Below, piece by piece: positions 17,001 to 28,585 of a stretch of 64,000 nucleotides of DNA. Both the position numbers and the translations under genes were made by a program. The stretch covers positions 1 through 64,000 of the forward strand of contig NZ_JADPKA010000074.1 in the NCBI RefSeq assembly GCF_023073715.1, read 5' to 3'. Within the stretch, counting starts at the first letter, position 1. The number at the start of each line of letters is the position of its first letter. The notes under the pieces are model-generated. The model was not told the origin of the DNA and did not search any database. It saw only the letters and a list, made by a program, of their open reading frames with translations. Source of the DNA: Bradyrhizobium sp. 164 (lineage in GTDB: Bacteria; Pseudomonadota; Alphaproteobacteria; Rhizobiales; Xanthobacteraceae).

Positions 17001-17521
17001 CCATCCGCCTGTCGCTGAAGGGCCACCCGATGGAATTCCTCCGCGAGATGTTCTCGCGCGAGCGCGTCATCGCCTGCAAGGATGTCAGCCATGAGAACGA
17101 GCGGCGCCGCGTCCGCTGCGCCGGCGTGGTCTTGGTGCGGCAGCGGCCGGGCAGCGCCAGCGGCGTCGTGTTCATGACGCTAGAGGACGAAACCGGCATC
17201 GCCAATGTCGTGGTGTGGCCCAAGATCATGGAGCAATACCGCAAGGAGGTGATGGGCGCGCGCCTCATCCTGGTTGAAGGCTACATCCAGAGCAGCCCTG
17301 AAAAGGTGACGCATCTCATCGCTCAGCGCATGATCGACCGCTCGCACGATCTGATAGGTCTCGCCAACGATGCCTTAAGCCGCAAGCATCCGGTGCCGGC
17401 AGGCACCGCCCTGGTCGAGCCGCTCAACGACGATCCCCGTGCTCACGCGGATAGCCCGGCGCAGAAAATCCGCCACCCCCGCAACGTCCGCACCCTGCCG
17501 CCATCGCGGGATTTTCATTGA
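14039..17521 (+). CDS. dnaE2: DnaE2, error-prone DNA polymerase III alpha subunit (1160 aa)
   Basis: Error-prone C-family polymerase of the SOS mutasome. An N-terminal PHP domain begins with EIGITTNFSFLRGGSDP. The catalytic core includes GRGSAANSAVCYVLGIT (about 349-365) and the acidic PDIDVDFEHSRR (about 390-401). A FGSYGFPESHAASFA motif precedes the helix-hairpin-helix region, and an OB-fold (VMTLEDETGIANVVVWP-type) lies near 1040-1060. The start overlaps the imuB stop (ATGA). Residues 845-887 are unlike DnaE2 and coincide with a palindromic repeat of the family found between genes elsewhere in the window, inserted without breaking the frame just before the helix-hairpin-helix domain. Whether the enzyme is active with this insert is unknown. 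Confidence 0.93.
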   Translation: MNTPAYAEIGITTNFSFLRGGSDPRAYVHQASILGIPAIGIADHNTLAGVVRAYKELDNAEVLHKPKLLIGARIVFIDGTPDILVYPRDRGAYGRLCQLLTKGKRGDDITRIEKGECRLTFADLIEFSEGQLLVLTLPHRFEPAQALDVLAKLKDSRAEGVWLAASLIYRGDDRRRLARLDDLAAKARVPLLATNEVLYHHPARRPLQDVLTCIREKTTIEAVGRKLEANAERFLKAPQEMSRLFRDFPEAIAETMRFADAIDFSLDQLKYQYPDEPVPPGKTAQGHLEDLTWAGVDKYFGGITKIDEKLYATLKKELTLIAELRYAHYFLTVHDIVRYARSQNILCQGRGSAANSAVCYVLGITSVDPTKVDLLFERFISKERLEPPDIDVDFEHSRREEVMQYVYRRYGRHRAAIIATVIHYRPRSAIRDVGKALGLTEDVTAALADTVWGSWGKGLNDMQVRQAGLDPNNPMINLAVELATELIEFPRHLSQHVGGYVLTQDRLDTYVPIGNAAMDDRTFIEWDKDDVDALSMMKVDVLALGMLTCIRKCFDLIAEHKGERWVLASVPQDDPKVYDMLCDGESLGVFQVESRAQMNMLPRLKPRTFYDLVIEVAIVRPGPIQGDMVHPYLRRRNGLEKVSYPSPSPEHGPADELYKVLHKTKGVPLFQEQAMRIAIEAAKFTSEEANGLRRSMATFRNIGTIGKYEDKLIGNMVARGYDPDFARSCFDQIKGFGSYGFPESHAASFAQLVYISSWLKHYHPDAFCCGLLNSQPMGFYAPAQIVGDARKNGVEVRDIDVSYSFAQNTLEQGRGKYCAVRLGFRQIDGFHWLDEDEERLKCSQSSFPIAQLRNGDAPLGASPEAVGPHTPDVMDSGLDAAASRRNDRREDWADRIVAARNRRPFTSLEDFARDTGLPKRALILLADADAFRSLGLDRREALWQVRRLPDDVPLPLFEAATAREQPDEHARPLPVMPRAEQVVADYQTIRLSLKGHPMEFLREMFSRERVIACKDVSHENERRRVRCAGVVLVRQRPGSASGVVFMTLEDETGIANVVVWPKIMEQYRKEVMGARLILVEGYIQSSPEKVTHLIAQRMIDRSHDLIGLANDALSRKHPVPAGTALVEPLNDDPRAHADSPAQKIRHPRNVRTLPPSRDFH
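16573..16699. repeat. Family B palindromic repeat inserted in frame inside dnaE2
   Basis: The element runs from GTCATTCC to GGAATGAC, the same termini as the intergenic copies at 7054-7133 and 56821-56934. It contains a perfect palindrome at 16581-16602 around TGCGCAATTGCGCA, a core also found in the 56821 copy, then GGCGCGAGCCCGGAAGCC and GGATTCCGGGCTCG. It has no stop in the dnaE2 frame and codes for about 43 residues (845-887) of low-complexity Ser/Ala/Asp/Arg composition. Confidence 0.8.
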
Positions 17522-17555
17522 GATGTGACGCGAGATGCCGCCACACGCTTACTGC

Positions 17556-17645
17556 CGTCGGGTGGCAAAGGCGCGTAAGCGCCGTGCCCACCTTCCAGCG
17601 GCTGTCGCGAAAGCGGTGGGCACGCTTCGCTTTGCCCTCCCTACG
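17556..17645. repeat. Intergenic palindromic repeat, family E
   Basis: The arms GGTGGCAAAGGCGCGTAAGC and GCTTCGCTTTGCCCTCCC bracket two GTGCCCACC / GGTGGGCACG arms, giving a long interrupted palindrome. It lies between the convergent dnaE2 and SDR genes, where it could act in transcript 3' end formation. It is seen once in the window. Confidence 0.7.
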
Positions 17646-17670
17646 AGTTCTTCGATGATGATGCCGTGCC

Positions 17671-18441
17671 CTAAAAATTCACTCGGTTCGAAATCGCGCC
17701 GTCCACGACGAGATTGGACCCAGTGGTGAACCCTGACACCGGGCTTGCCAGAAACACCGCGGCGCTCGCGATCTCCTGCGGCGTCGCCATGCGGCCGGTC
17801 GGGTTGCGGCTCATCGCATCCTTGTAGCGCTCCGGCATGTTCTGCTCGATCATCTCCCAGACGCCGCCCTTGAAATAGACCGTGCCGGGCGAGACCACGT
17901 TGACCCGGATCTTCTTCTTGGCATATTGCCGCGCTAGTCCCTTGGCCATGTGGATCAGCGCCGCCTTGATCGGGCCGTAGGAGCTGGCGGTGTCCGCTTG
18001 CGCCGCGGAGATCGACGAGATGATGACGAAGGCGGCGTCGCCACTGCTGGCGCCGCCTGTCTCCAGGAACGGTCGCGCGGCATCGAAGGCATGCACCGCA
18101 CCGAGCACGTCGAGCCGGAAATTCTGCTCCCAGGACGCGGGGTCGTGCCCTTGCGCCATCGCGCCGGCATTGGAGAACAGCATGTCGATGCCGCCGAGCT
18201 CCTTTGCGGCATTCTCGATCCAGGCTTTCAGCGCCGCGCCGTCGGTGACATCGACTGGACTGCCGGTCGCACGGATTCCGCTCGCCTTCAGCTCGGCCAC
18301 GGTGGCCGCAACCTGATCGGCGTTGCGCGCGCAGATAGCGACATTGGCGCCTTCACCGGCAAGTGTCGCCGCGATCGCCCGCCCGATGCCGCGCGTGCCG
18401 CCGAGCACGATGGAGTTCTTTCCTTTGAGACCGAGATCCAT
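17671..18441 (-). CDS. Short-chain dehydrogenase/reductase (256 aa)
   Basis: NAD(P)-dependent oxidoreductase of the classical SDR family. The Rossmann motif GGTRGIGRA is near residues 14-22, a diagnostic LFSNAGA near 86-92, and the catalytic Ser-Tyr-Lys set appears as IISSISAAQ followed by SSYGPIKAAL. The start at 18441 has GGAAAA upstream; the longer frame would translate an intergenic repeat. Length is normal for classical SDRs. The neighbouring small membrane protein is on the same strand. The substrate is unknown. Confidence 0.9.
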   Translation of the reverse strand: MDLGLKGKNSIVLGGTRGIGRAIAATLAGEGANVAICARNADQVAATVAELKASGIRATGSPVDVTDGAALKAWIENAAKELGGIDMLFSNAGAMAQGHDPASWEQNFRLDVLGAVHAFDAARPFLETGGASSGDAAFVIISSISAAQADTASSYGPIKAALIHMAKGLARQYAKKKIRVNVVSPGTVYFKGGVWEMIEQNMPERYKDAMSRNPTGRMATPQEIASAAVFLASPVSGFTTGSNLVVDGAISNRVNF

Positions 18442-18511
18442 TGTCTGGTTTTCCTTGTTGTTGGTGCCGGGAGTGTAGCTCTTTTGGGAGATATGCTGAA
18501 CTCTCCAATTC

Positions 18512-18598
18512 GTCACTGCGAGCGCAGCGAAGCAATCCAAAAATGCATCCGCGGAAGCACTCTGGATTGCTTCGTCGCAAGGGCTCCTCGCAATGACG
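18512..18598. repeat. Intergenic palindromic repeat, family A (copy 2)
   Basis: The element opens GTCACTGCGAGCGCAGCGAA and closes CTCCTCGCAATGACG, with arms GCGAAGCAATCC and GGATTGCTTCGTCGC matching the copy at 101-178. It separates the SDR gene from the small membrane protein gene on the same strand. Confidence 0.85.
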
Positions 18599-18618
18599 CG
18601 GAGAGAGGCGGGGCCCAT

Positions 18619-18906
18619 TCACTCCAGCGCCGCTCCCACCGGCGGGCCGCCGGGCGGGCGGTGCAGGAAGGTCAGCGAGACGTAGGCGCCGACCCAGGAG
18701 CCGATCGCGGCGAACGCGACGTAGAAGGCGTTCTCGGTGTAGCTGATCACGGCGTAAGACGAGAGCAGGTACCAGATCGCGCTCCAGGTCGCGGCGGGCA
18801 CGCGCTTGCGCGCGACCACGGCCGAGGTGAACATCACGTAGACCGCGTCCGTCGCCGCCGTCGCGACGAACACGGCACCCGCGGTGAGGGGATCGACGGC
18901 GGCCAT
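18619..18906 (-). CDS. Small hypothetical membrane protein (95 aa)
   Basis: About three hydrophobic segments are visible: PLTAGAVFVATAATDAVYVMF, IWYLLSSYAVISYTENAFYV and FAAIGSWVGAYVSLTFL. This suggests a small inner-membrane protein. The start at 18906 is preferred over 18927 because AAAGGA stands 5 nt upstream. Its C-terminus is Pro/Gly-rich. I do not recognise a characterised family. It is divergent from the CoA transferase gene. Confidence 0.7.
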   Translation of the reverse strand: MAAVDPLTAGAVFVATAATDAVYVMFTSAVVARKRVPAATWSAIWYLLSSYAVISYTENAFYVAFAAIGSWVGAYVSLTFLHRPPGGPPVGAALE

Positions 18907-18974
18907 TGCAATCCTTTCTGTGATCATGACATGGTCGCGAAAAGTACAGCAAACGAGCAGGGAGAGAAGCGGCC

Positions 18975-20387
18975 ATGCAAAGCCCGGCCGATATTCTCAA
19001 GAGCATCTGGACCTCCGCAGGCGGCGAGGCCGCCGCGCTCGACCGCGTGCAGCTGACCGGTGAGGAGCCGCAGATCCCATCCTCCTTTCGCGTCGCCGTC
19101 GCCGGCCAGACGACGATCGCCGCCGCCGGCCTCGCCGCCGCGGAGATCTGGCGACTGCGCAGCGGTGAGGCGCAGGACGTCTCCGTCGACATGCGTCATG
19201 CGGTCGTCGAATGCCGATCCGAGCGCTATTTGCGCGTGGACGACAAGCCGCCGCCCCCGGCCTGGGACGCCATCGCCGGCGTCTACAGAACCGGCGACGG
19301 CCGCTTCGTCCGCTGCCACACCAATTTCCCGCATCACCGCGAGGCCGTCTGCAAGGTACTCGGCTGCGTGCCCGAGCGCGAGAAGGTGCAGGCGGCGCTC
19401 ATGCAATGGAAAGGCGAGGATTTCGAGGCTGCGGCTTACGCCGCGGGCGGCGTCGTTGCCCTGATGCGCAGCTACGACGAATGGTCGGCGCTGCCGCAAG
19501 CGTGGGCGCTCGCCGAACTACCGCTGGTCTCGATCGAGAAGATCGGCGAGGCCCCGGCGAAACCGTGGCCCCTGGGATTGTCGAACAGCGATCGTCCGCT
19601 CGCGGGCCTGCGCGTGCTCGATCTCTCCCGCGTCATCGCGGGCCCTGTCGCAGGCCGCACGCTCGCTGCGCACGGCGCGGACGTGCTGCTCGTCTCAGGG
19701 CCCGAACTACCCGCCATCCCCTGGCTCACCATCGACACCGGCCGCGGCAAGCTTACCACCTTCATCGAACTGAAAAGCGAGGCGGGCAGGGCGCAATTGC
19801 GCGCCCTGTTGCAAGACACCGACGTCTTCTCGCAAGGCTACCGCCCGCGCGCGCTCGCCGCCCTCGGCTTCGCGCCGGAGGACGCAGCGCAAACCAATCC
19901 CGGCATCGTCTATGTCACGCTGTCGGCCTATGGCCATGCCGGTCCGTGGGCAGAGCGGCGCGGCTTCGATTCACTGGTGCAGACCGCGACCGGCTTCAAC
20001 CAGGCGGAGGGACAGGCCGCCGGCATCGACGGTCCCAAGGAATTGCCGGCTCAGATGCTCGACCACGCCACCGGTTATCTGATGGCGTTCGGCGCCATGA
20101 TGGCCAAAGTGCGCCAGGCTCGCGAAGGTGGCAGCTGGCACGTCCGCGTGTCGCTGGCGCAGACCGGACGCTGGCTGTGGAATCTCGGCCGGCTTGACGG
20201 CGGACTGGACACCCCGGATCTTACGGGGGAGGCCATACATGCTGCGTTCATCGAGAGCATGCCATCTGGCTTCGGCATGTTGAAGGCGGTGCGCCATTCG
20301 GCGGTGCTATCGACGACGCCGGCACAATGGAGTCGTCCGGCGATGCCGCTCGGCAGTCATCCGGCACAGTGGCCGGCGCGAAGCTGA
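18975..20387 (+). CDS. CoA transferase, CaiB/BaiF (family III) (470 aa)
   Basis: Family III CoA transferase moving CoA between carboxylic acids through an enzyme-bound aspartyl intermediate. The family block RPLAGLRVLDLSRVIAGPVAGRTLAAHGADVL begins near residue 210, and a GFDSLVQTATG motif places the likely catalytic Asp at 332. The first 200 residues form a second, divergent half of the fold. GGGAGAG lies upstream of the start. It is monocistronic and divergent from the small membrane protein. The acyl substrate cannot be predicted. Confidence 0.87.
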   Translation: MQSPADILKSIWTSAGGEAAALDRVQLTGEEPQIPSSFRVAVAGQTTIAAAGLAAAEIWRLRSGEAQDVSVDMRHAVVECRSERYLRVDDKPPPPAWDAIAGVYRTGDGRFVRCHTNFPHHREAVCKVLGCVPEREKVQAALMQWKGEDFEAAAYAAGGVVALMRSYDEWSALPQAWALAELPLVSIEKIGEAPAKPWPLGLSNSDRPLAGLRVLDLSRVIAGPVAGRTLAAHGADVLLVSGPELPAIPWLTIDTGRGKLTTFIELKSEAGRAQLRALLQDTDVFSQGYRPRALAALGFAPEDAAQTNPGIVYVTLSAYGHAGPWAERRGFDSLVQTATGFNQAEGQAAGIDGPKELPAQMLDHATGYLMAFGAMMAKVRQAREGGSWHVRVSLAQTGRWLWNLGRLDGGLDTPDLTGEAIHAAFIESMPSGFGMLKAVRHSAVLSTTPAQWSRPAMPLGSHPAQWPARS

Positions 20388-20499
20388 CATGAAGCTGACA
20401 CATCGCGAAATTTTAACGTCGACCAAGAGGCGCCCAGCGTTTTTTAGGTTGTTTGAAATCGGAATTCAGCACTATTAGCGCGACCGATAAGGCAGTCAT

Positions 20500-21777
20500 T
20501 TGCCGAGATCGTCGCAAACACGACCGGGCTCAATGGTGGTTGAAAATACCAAGCGATTGCAGGTGCTTACAAAACAACGGATGATCACCTCCGTAGTTTT
20601 ACTAGCGCTCGCCGGTGCCGGGGCCTACGGCTTCCTGTATTCGGGATCTAAGGAAAAGAAACACTCCGAAATCTCGAGCCAATCGCGCAGGAATGCGCAG
20701 ACCTTCACACCGACGCCGTCCGAATGGGCGACGCTGACGATCGAGCCGGTCAAGGCCAAGAGCTTCCGGGCCGAGTATGTCACCGAGGGCAAAGTCGCGG
20801 TCGACGAGGACCGTTCGACGCCGGTGTTCTCGCCCTATGCGGGCCGGGTCACCAAGCTGCTCGCCAAACCGGGTGAGATGCTGAAGCAAGGCCAACCGCT
20901 GTTCACGATCGAGGCCGCCGACACTGTGCAGGCTCAGAACGATTTCGTCGCGGCCATGACCTCGCAGAACAAGGCAAGGTCGGCGCTTGAGCTCTCCGAC
21001 ATCCAGTTCAAGCGCGCTAAGGACCTCTATGAGGGCCATGCCATTCCGCTGAAGGACTATCAGCAGGCGGAGGCGACCCAGGTTCAGGCGCAGAACGACA
21101 TGCGCTCCTCGATGACGGCGCTAGAAGCGGCGCGCAACAAGCTGCGCATCCTCGGCTTCACCGACGAGACCATCAAGGCGTTCCAGGAAAAGGGCGTCAT
21201 TAATCCGGAAATCACGATCTATTCGCCGATCGCGGGCACGGTCGTGCAGCGCAAGATCGGCCCTGGCCAGTACGTCAGTTCCGGTGCCAGCGATCCGGTC
21301 TTCGTGATCGGCGACCTCTCCACGGTCTGGCTCACCGCCTTCGTGCGCGAGAGTGATGCGGCCGCGGTGTGCATCGGTCAGGACATCACCGTCAACGTGA
21401 TGGCGCTGCCCGGGCGGCCGCTGACCGCCAGGATCAACTACGTCGCCGCCGCGATCGATCCCAACACCCGCCGCCTCCTGGTCCGAGCCACCATCGACAA
21501 CAAGGACGGCTTGCTCAAGCCGGAGATGTTCGCCAACGTCACGATCTACTCGGCCGGCGACCGTGCCGCGCCGGCGGTGCCGAAGCAGGCTTTGATCTAT
21601 GAAGCCGACAAGGTCCGCATCTGGGTCGCGCGCGAGGACAAATCGGTCGAGCTGCGCCAGATCAAGATCGGCCTCATCAACGGCAACCTCGTCGAGGTCA
21701 CTAGCAATCTGAAACCTGGCGAGCAGATCGTCACCAGGGGCAGCCTGTTCATCGACCGCGCGGCGTCCGGCAGCTGA
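20500..21777 (+). CDS. RND efflux periplasmic adaptor (HlyD/CusB-like) (425 aa from TTG)
   Basis: Membrane-fusion subunit of a tripartite efflux pump. An N-terminal membrane segment (ITSVVLLALAGAGAYGFLYS) anchors it. A lipoyl half-motif (FSPYAGRVTKLLAKPGEMLKQGQPLF) and an alpha-helical hairpin follow, then the second lipoyl half (IYSPIAGTVVQRKIGPGQYV) and the beta-barrel and proximal domains. The start is uncertain: TTG at 20500 has AAGG upstream, while ATG at 20533 and ATG at 20581 lack a good site. The RND permease gene follows 28 nt later. Confidence 0.87.
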   Translation: MPRSSQTRPGSMVVENTKRLQVLTKQRMITSVVLLALAGAGAYGFLYSGSKEKKHSEISSQSRRNAQTFTPTPSEWATLTIEPVKAKSFRAEYVTEGKVAVDEDRSTPVFSPYAGRVTKLLAKPGEMLKQGQPLFTIEAADTVQAQNDFVAAMTSQNKARSALELSDIQFKRAKDLYEGHAIPLKDYQQAEATQVQAQNDMRSSMTALEAARNKLRILGFTDETIKAFQEKGVINPEITIYSPIAGTVVQRKIGPGQYVSSGASDPVFVIGDLSTVWLTAFVRESDAAAVCIGQDITVNVMALPGRPLTARINYVAAAIDPNTRRLLVRATIDNKDGLLKPEMFANVTIYSAGDRAAPAVPKQALIYEADKVRIWVAREDKSVELRQIKIGLINGNLVEVTSNLKPGEQIVTRGSLFIDRAASGS

Positions 21778-21805
21778 TCGACGACCCAAGAAAACTGAAG
21801 ACCTG

Positions 21806-24924
<3,119 letters not shown>

Positions 24925-24937
<13 letters not shown>

Positions 24938-25887
24938 AGACGCGCCGGATTGTCGACCAGGATCTTCTTGCGCACGTCCGCATCTGGCGCCCATACTGGC
25001 AGCTGATTGAGCAGACGTCCGTCGTCGATCTGATAGAGCGGCGCGATGTCGGTGGGCTTGCGTCCCTCGACGCGGCTGGAATCGGGATGCGGCCAGTCGG
25101 TGCCCCAGACGATGCGATCCGCGTTCGCCGCGATCAGCGCCTTCGCGAAGGGCACCATGTCCTGATAGTCGGGTGCGAGCTTTGATGACCGGTAGGCGGC
25201 CGAAATCTTGACATAGGCCTTGCCGGATTTCACCAGCGCGACGAGATCGGAAAAGCCCGGCTGCTCCAGGCCCCGCGAGGCTTCGAGACCGCCAAAATGG
25301 TCGAACACGACGGGCACCGGCGCCGTCTCGACGAGGTCCTTGATCGCCGAGATCATGGCGAGCGTGGTGTAGAGTTGCACGTGCCAGCCGCGCGCCTTCA
25401 TCCGTTCGACGGCGGCAGTGAAGCGCGGTCGGCCGACATTGGGGTCATTGACGCCGCCGGTCGCAAGATTGAGGCGGATGCCGCGGAATCCGTCCTGATG
25501 CATCGTGTCGAGTTGGGCCTCGGTGGTCTTGTCGTCGATCACGGCCACTCCGCGCGCGGTCGCGCCGCGTGCTTTCATGCCGAACAAGGTCGATGAATTA
25601 TCGGTGCCGTAGACGCTTGGTGTCACGATCACCACTCGCTCGATATGCAGCGCCTTGTGCAGCGCGGCCATTTCTTCGGGGCTCGCCGGCTCCGGCGTGT
25701 AGACGCGCCCTGCGAAGAACGGAAACTTTTCGACATCGCCATGGATGTGGGTGTGGCAGTCGCAGGCATGCGCCGGGACATCGAAATTGATCGGCGTCTC
25801 AGGCTGCGCCGCACGGGCGTTGGCTCTGTTGGTCATGGCTACTCCGGCGGCAAGCGAGGCGAACAGGACGCCGCGTCGGCTGAGCAT
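24925..25887 (-). CDS. Tat-exported amidohydrolase, PDC-hydrolase-like TIM barrel (320 aa)
   Basis: Metal-dependent hydrolase of the amidohydrolase-2 superfamily. A twin-arginine signal (LSRRGVLFASLAAGV) opens the protein. The metal-binding HxH motif is in DCHTHIHG near 43-50, the conserved FRGIRLNL near 145, FDHFGG near 195, and the catalytic Asp in VWGTDWPHPD. The closest recognisable relatives act on 2-pyrone-4,6-dicarboxylate or muconolactone-type lactones. No aromatic-degradation genes are adjacent, so the substrate is open. It converges on the RND permease. Confidence 0.85.
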
Positions 25888-26079
25888 GGTTTCTCTCCCT
25901 GTAATACGATCTTTGGCAATAGGGCTGGGACAGTATCACATCAGCCCGGAAGCCGCTCCACTTCGCTGCATAGCTGCTCAACAAGGTCCGCAAGCGGGCG
26001 TGAGCCGTCAACACGCACGACCGGGTACGTCAAGACGGGCGAGCAGGGCAGCGCGCTGGAGATCCTGCGTCGCCGGCTG

Positions 26080-27510
26080 CTACTGCCCCGACGGCGTGCG
26101 CAAGCCGTGCCAGGCGTCGCGGACCTGGTGGTAGTGCACCTCGGGCAGGTAATCCGGCGTGTTCAGGTTCAACGTCTTGACATCGAGATGGCCGACCGCG
26201 CTGAGCAGCGTGTAGGAGGCGATGACGCGGTCGCGGTTGGCGCTGATGAGGCGCGCCTTGGCCTGGATCAAGTCGGCTTGCGAGTTCAGCACGTCGACCG
26301 TCGTACGTTGTCCGCCGGCGGCCTCACGCTGCACGCCCTGGAGCGCGACGGTAGCCGCCTTCACTTCGGACTCCGAGGCCGAGACCGTGATCTTGGCGCC
26401 TTCATTGGCAACCCAGGCGCTGACTGCGGCCGTACGCGCCTGGTTGCGCACCTGGTCGAGCACGAGCCGGCTCTGCGCCGTGATCTCCTTGGCCTGCCGG
26501 GTCTGCGCCGCGGCCTGGCCGCCGTCGTAGATCGGGGCGGTGACGTTGGCGACAATCGAGGCCTGATCCTCGGCGAAGGTGCCGAGCGTCGGGTCGTTGT
26601 TGCGGCTCTTGCTGGCGCTGCCCTGGATGCTGGCGCTCGGCAGCAGCGTGCCTTCGGCGATGCGGATGTTGGTGGAGGCGACGTCGACGTCGAAGCTTGC
26701 GGCCGTCACCGCCGGATGCTGCCGGATCGCCATCGTCATGGCATCCTCGCGGCTCTTCGGCAGATAGCGGTCGACGGCTTCGGCGGGCCGAAGCTGCGAC
26801 GGCGCGTTGCCGATCACTTGCGTATAGGTTGCCTGGCTCACGGCGAGCGCGACTTCCGCCGCGTTGAGATCGGCAAGGCCGCGGTTGAGGCGCGCCTCGG
26901 CCTGGGCGGTGTCGGTCGGTGTGACATCACCGGCATTGAGGCGGCGCTGGGTCACGGCGAGTGTTTCGCGCAGGAAGGCGACGTTGGAGCGCTGCGCTTC
27001 GACCAGCGACTGGTTGGCGAGCACGTTGGTGTAGGCGGTGACCGCGTCGAGCAGCACGCCCTGGCCGACATTACGCAGCGCCTCGCGGCCCGACTGCACC
27101 TGGAGTTCGGCGGCGCGCACGCTGTTGGCGGTGCGGAAGCCGTTGAACAGGGTCTGCGTCACGGTGACGCCGATGATCCAGGGTTTTAGATTGGCGGTCT
27201 GGATGGTGTTGTCGGGCAGCAGATTGCGCACCGATTGCAGGCCGGCGCTGAGGCTGGCCACGATCTGCGGTCGATAGCCGGCAAGTGCCTGCGGCACGTT
27301 CTCGTCGGTCGCACGCTGCCGTGCGCGCTCGGCATTGAGCTGGGGGTTGGTCTGGTAGGCCTTGGCGAGCGCCTCTGGCAGGGCCTCGGCCCACGCTGGG
27401 GAGGAAAGGACGCACGAGAGCGCCAGCATGGTCCATGTCGCAAGCACGGGAGCCACGCCCGATCGATGCCGCGTCATCACGCGACCAGCTCTGGCGGTAC
27501 GCCCAATCAT
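26080..27510 (-). CDS. TolC-family outer-membrane channel (476 aa)
   Basis: Outer-membrane exit duct of type I secretion or RND efflux. A signal peptide ends at SSPAWA. Two tandem repeats follow, each with a long coiled-coil region and OEP motifs (ALAKAYQTNPQLNAERARQRATDE; GYRPQI; TQTLFNGFRTANSVRAAE; NVTAPIYDGGQAAAQTRQAKE). ATG at 27510 or 27477 are both plausible starts; frame upstream of 27510 is Arg-rich and unlikely to be translated. It is monocistronic. It might serve the RND pump on the other strand, but TolC proteins are often shared. Confidence 0.88.
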   Translation of the reverse strand: MIGRTARAGRVMTRHRSGVAPVLATWTMLALSCVLSSPAWAEALPEALAKAYQTNPQLNAERARQRATDENVPQALAGYRPQIVASLSAGLQSVRNLLPDNTIQTANLKPWIIGVTVTQTLFNGFRTANSVRAAELQVQSGREALRNVGQGVLLDAVTAYTNVLANQSLVEAQRSNVAFLRETLAVTQRRLNAGDVTPTDTAQAEARLNRGLADLNAAEVALAVSQATYTQVIGNAPSQLRPAEAVDRYLPKSREDAMTMAIRQHPAVTAASFDVDVASTNIRIAEGTLLPSASIQGSASKSRNNDPTLGTFAEDQASIVANVTAPIYDGGQAAAQTRQAKEITAQSRLVLDQVRNQARTAAVSAWVANEGAKITVSASESEVKAATVALQGVQREAAGGQRTTVDVLNSQADLIQAKARLISANRDRVIASYTLLSAVGHLDVKTLNLNTPDYLPEVHYHQVRDAWHGLRTPSGQ

Positions 27511-27697
27511 GTAATCCCGCAAAATCCTGGCTGTCCGCCCCCGCCGACGGGGCCCTCTTAACTGTTTAACCAGCGCAGGTCCCGCAGGCAAACTGCCGCG
27601 GGGAAAACCCCCATGAAATCCGTGCTTGTTGCAGCTTCGTCACAGGGTTTCGGCGAGAACGCGGCAGAGCCTTACACCAGCCTGATGGACTTGTCCC

Positions 27698-28477
27698 TCA
27701 CCGGTTCTTGTTCACCGGCTTGCGCTTCTCGATGAACGCGGCCATGCCCTCGGAGCGGTCTTCCAGCGCGAAAGTCGCGTGGAACAGGTTGCGTTCGACG
27801 CTCATACCCTCGGCGAGCGTGGTCTCGAAGGCGCGGTTCACCGCTTCCTTGGCCATCGCGGCGGCAGGGCGCGACATGGCCACGATCTTCTCGGCTGCCG
27901 CCATCACCTCGTCCATCAGCTTGTCGGCCGGCACGATGCGGCTGACGAGGCCTCCGCGCTCAGCCTCCGCCGCATCCATCATGCGGCCGGTGAGGCAGAG
28001 GTCCATCGCCTTCGATTTGCCGATTGCGCGCGTCAGGCGCTGGGTGCCGCCGATGCCTGGAATGGTGCCGAGCGTGATCTCGGGCTGGCCGAACTTGGCG
28101 GTATCGGCGGCGATGATGAAGTCGCACATCATGGCGAGCTCGCAGCCGCCGCCGAGCGCATAACCCGCGACTGCCGCAATGGTCGGCTTGCGGCAGCGCG
28201 CGACGCGGTCGCCGCCGATCGCGGCAAAATCCTCGGAGAACATGTCGATGAAGCCTTTCGGCTGCATCTCCTTGATGTCTGCGCCGGCGGCAAAGGCCTT
28301 CTCGCTGCCGGTCACGACGATGCAGCCGATGGCCTCATCGGCCTCGAGATCGTCGACGGCGGCCGCAATCTCGCGGAAGACGCCGAAAGAGAGCGCGTTG
28401 AGCATCTTCGGCCGATTCAGCTTGATGATGCCGACCGCGCCTTTGCTTTCGACGATGATGTGTTCGAACGTGCTCAT
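27698..28477 (-). CDS. Enoyl-CoA hydratase/isomerase (crotonase) (259 aa)
   Basis: Crotonase-fold enzyme adding water to trans-2-enoyl-CoA in beta-oxidation or related pathways. The oxyanion-hole motifs are AFAAGADIKEM (about 61-71) and AVAGYALGGGCELAMMCD (102-119). Both catalytic glutamates of true hydratases are present, Glu113 and Glu133 (FGQPEITLGTIPG). Length is standard. GGGTGG lies upstream of the start. No acyl-CoA dehydrogenase or thiolase gene lies next to it, so its pathway is open; PaaF- or FadB-like roles are both possible. Confidence 0.92.
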   Translation of the reverse strand: MSTFEHIIVESKGAVGIIKLNRPKMLNALSFGVFREIAAAVDDLEADEAIGCIVVTGSEKAFAAGADIKEMQPKGFIDMFSEDFAAIGGDRVARCRKPTIAAVAGYALGGGCELAMMCDFIIAADTAKFGQPEITLGTIPGIGGTQRLTRAIGKSKAMDLCLTGRMMDAAEAERGGLVSRIVPADKLMDEVMAAAEKIVAMSRPAAAMAKEAVNRAFETTLAEGMSVERNLFHATFALEDRSEGMAAFIEKRKPVNKNR

Positions 28478-28585
28478 GGTCCACCCACGCTTCTGATTGG
28501 GTGGGCAATGTGCCCGCTGGCGCGGTGGGCTTCAAGGGGCCGGACGCAGGACTCGCGGGGCCGTGCGTCCTGGCGGAACTGACGG

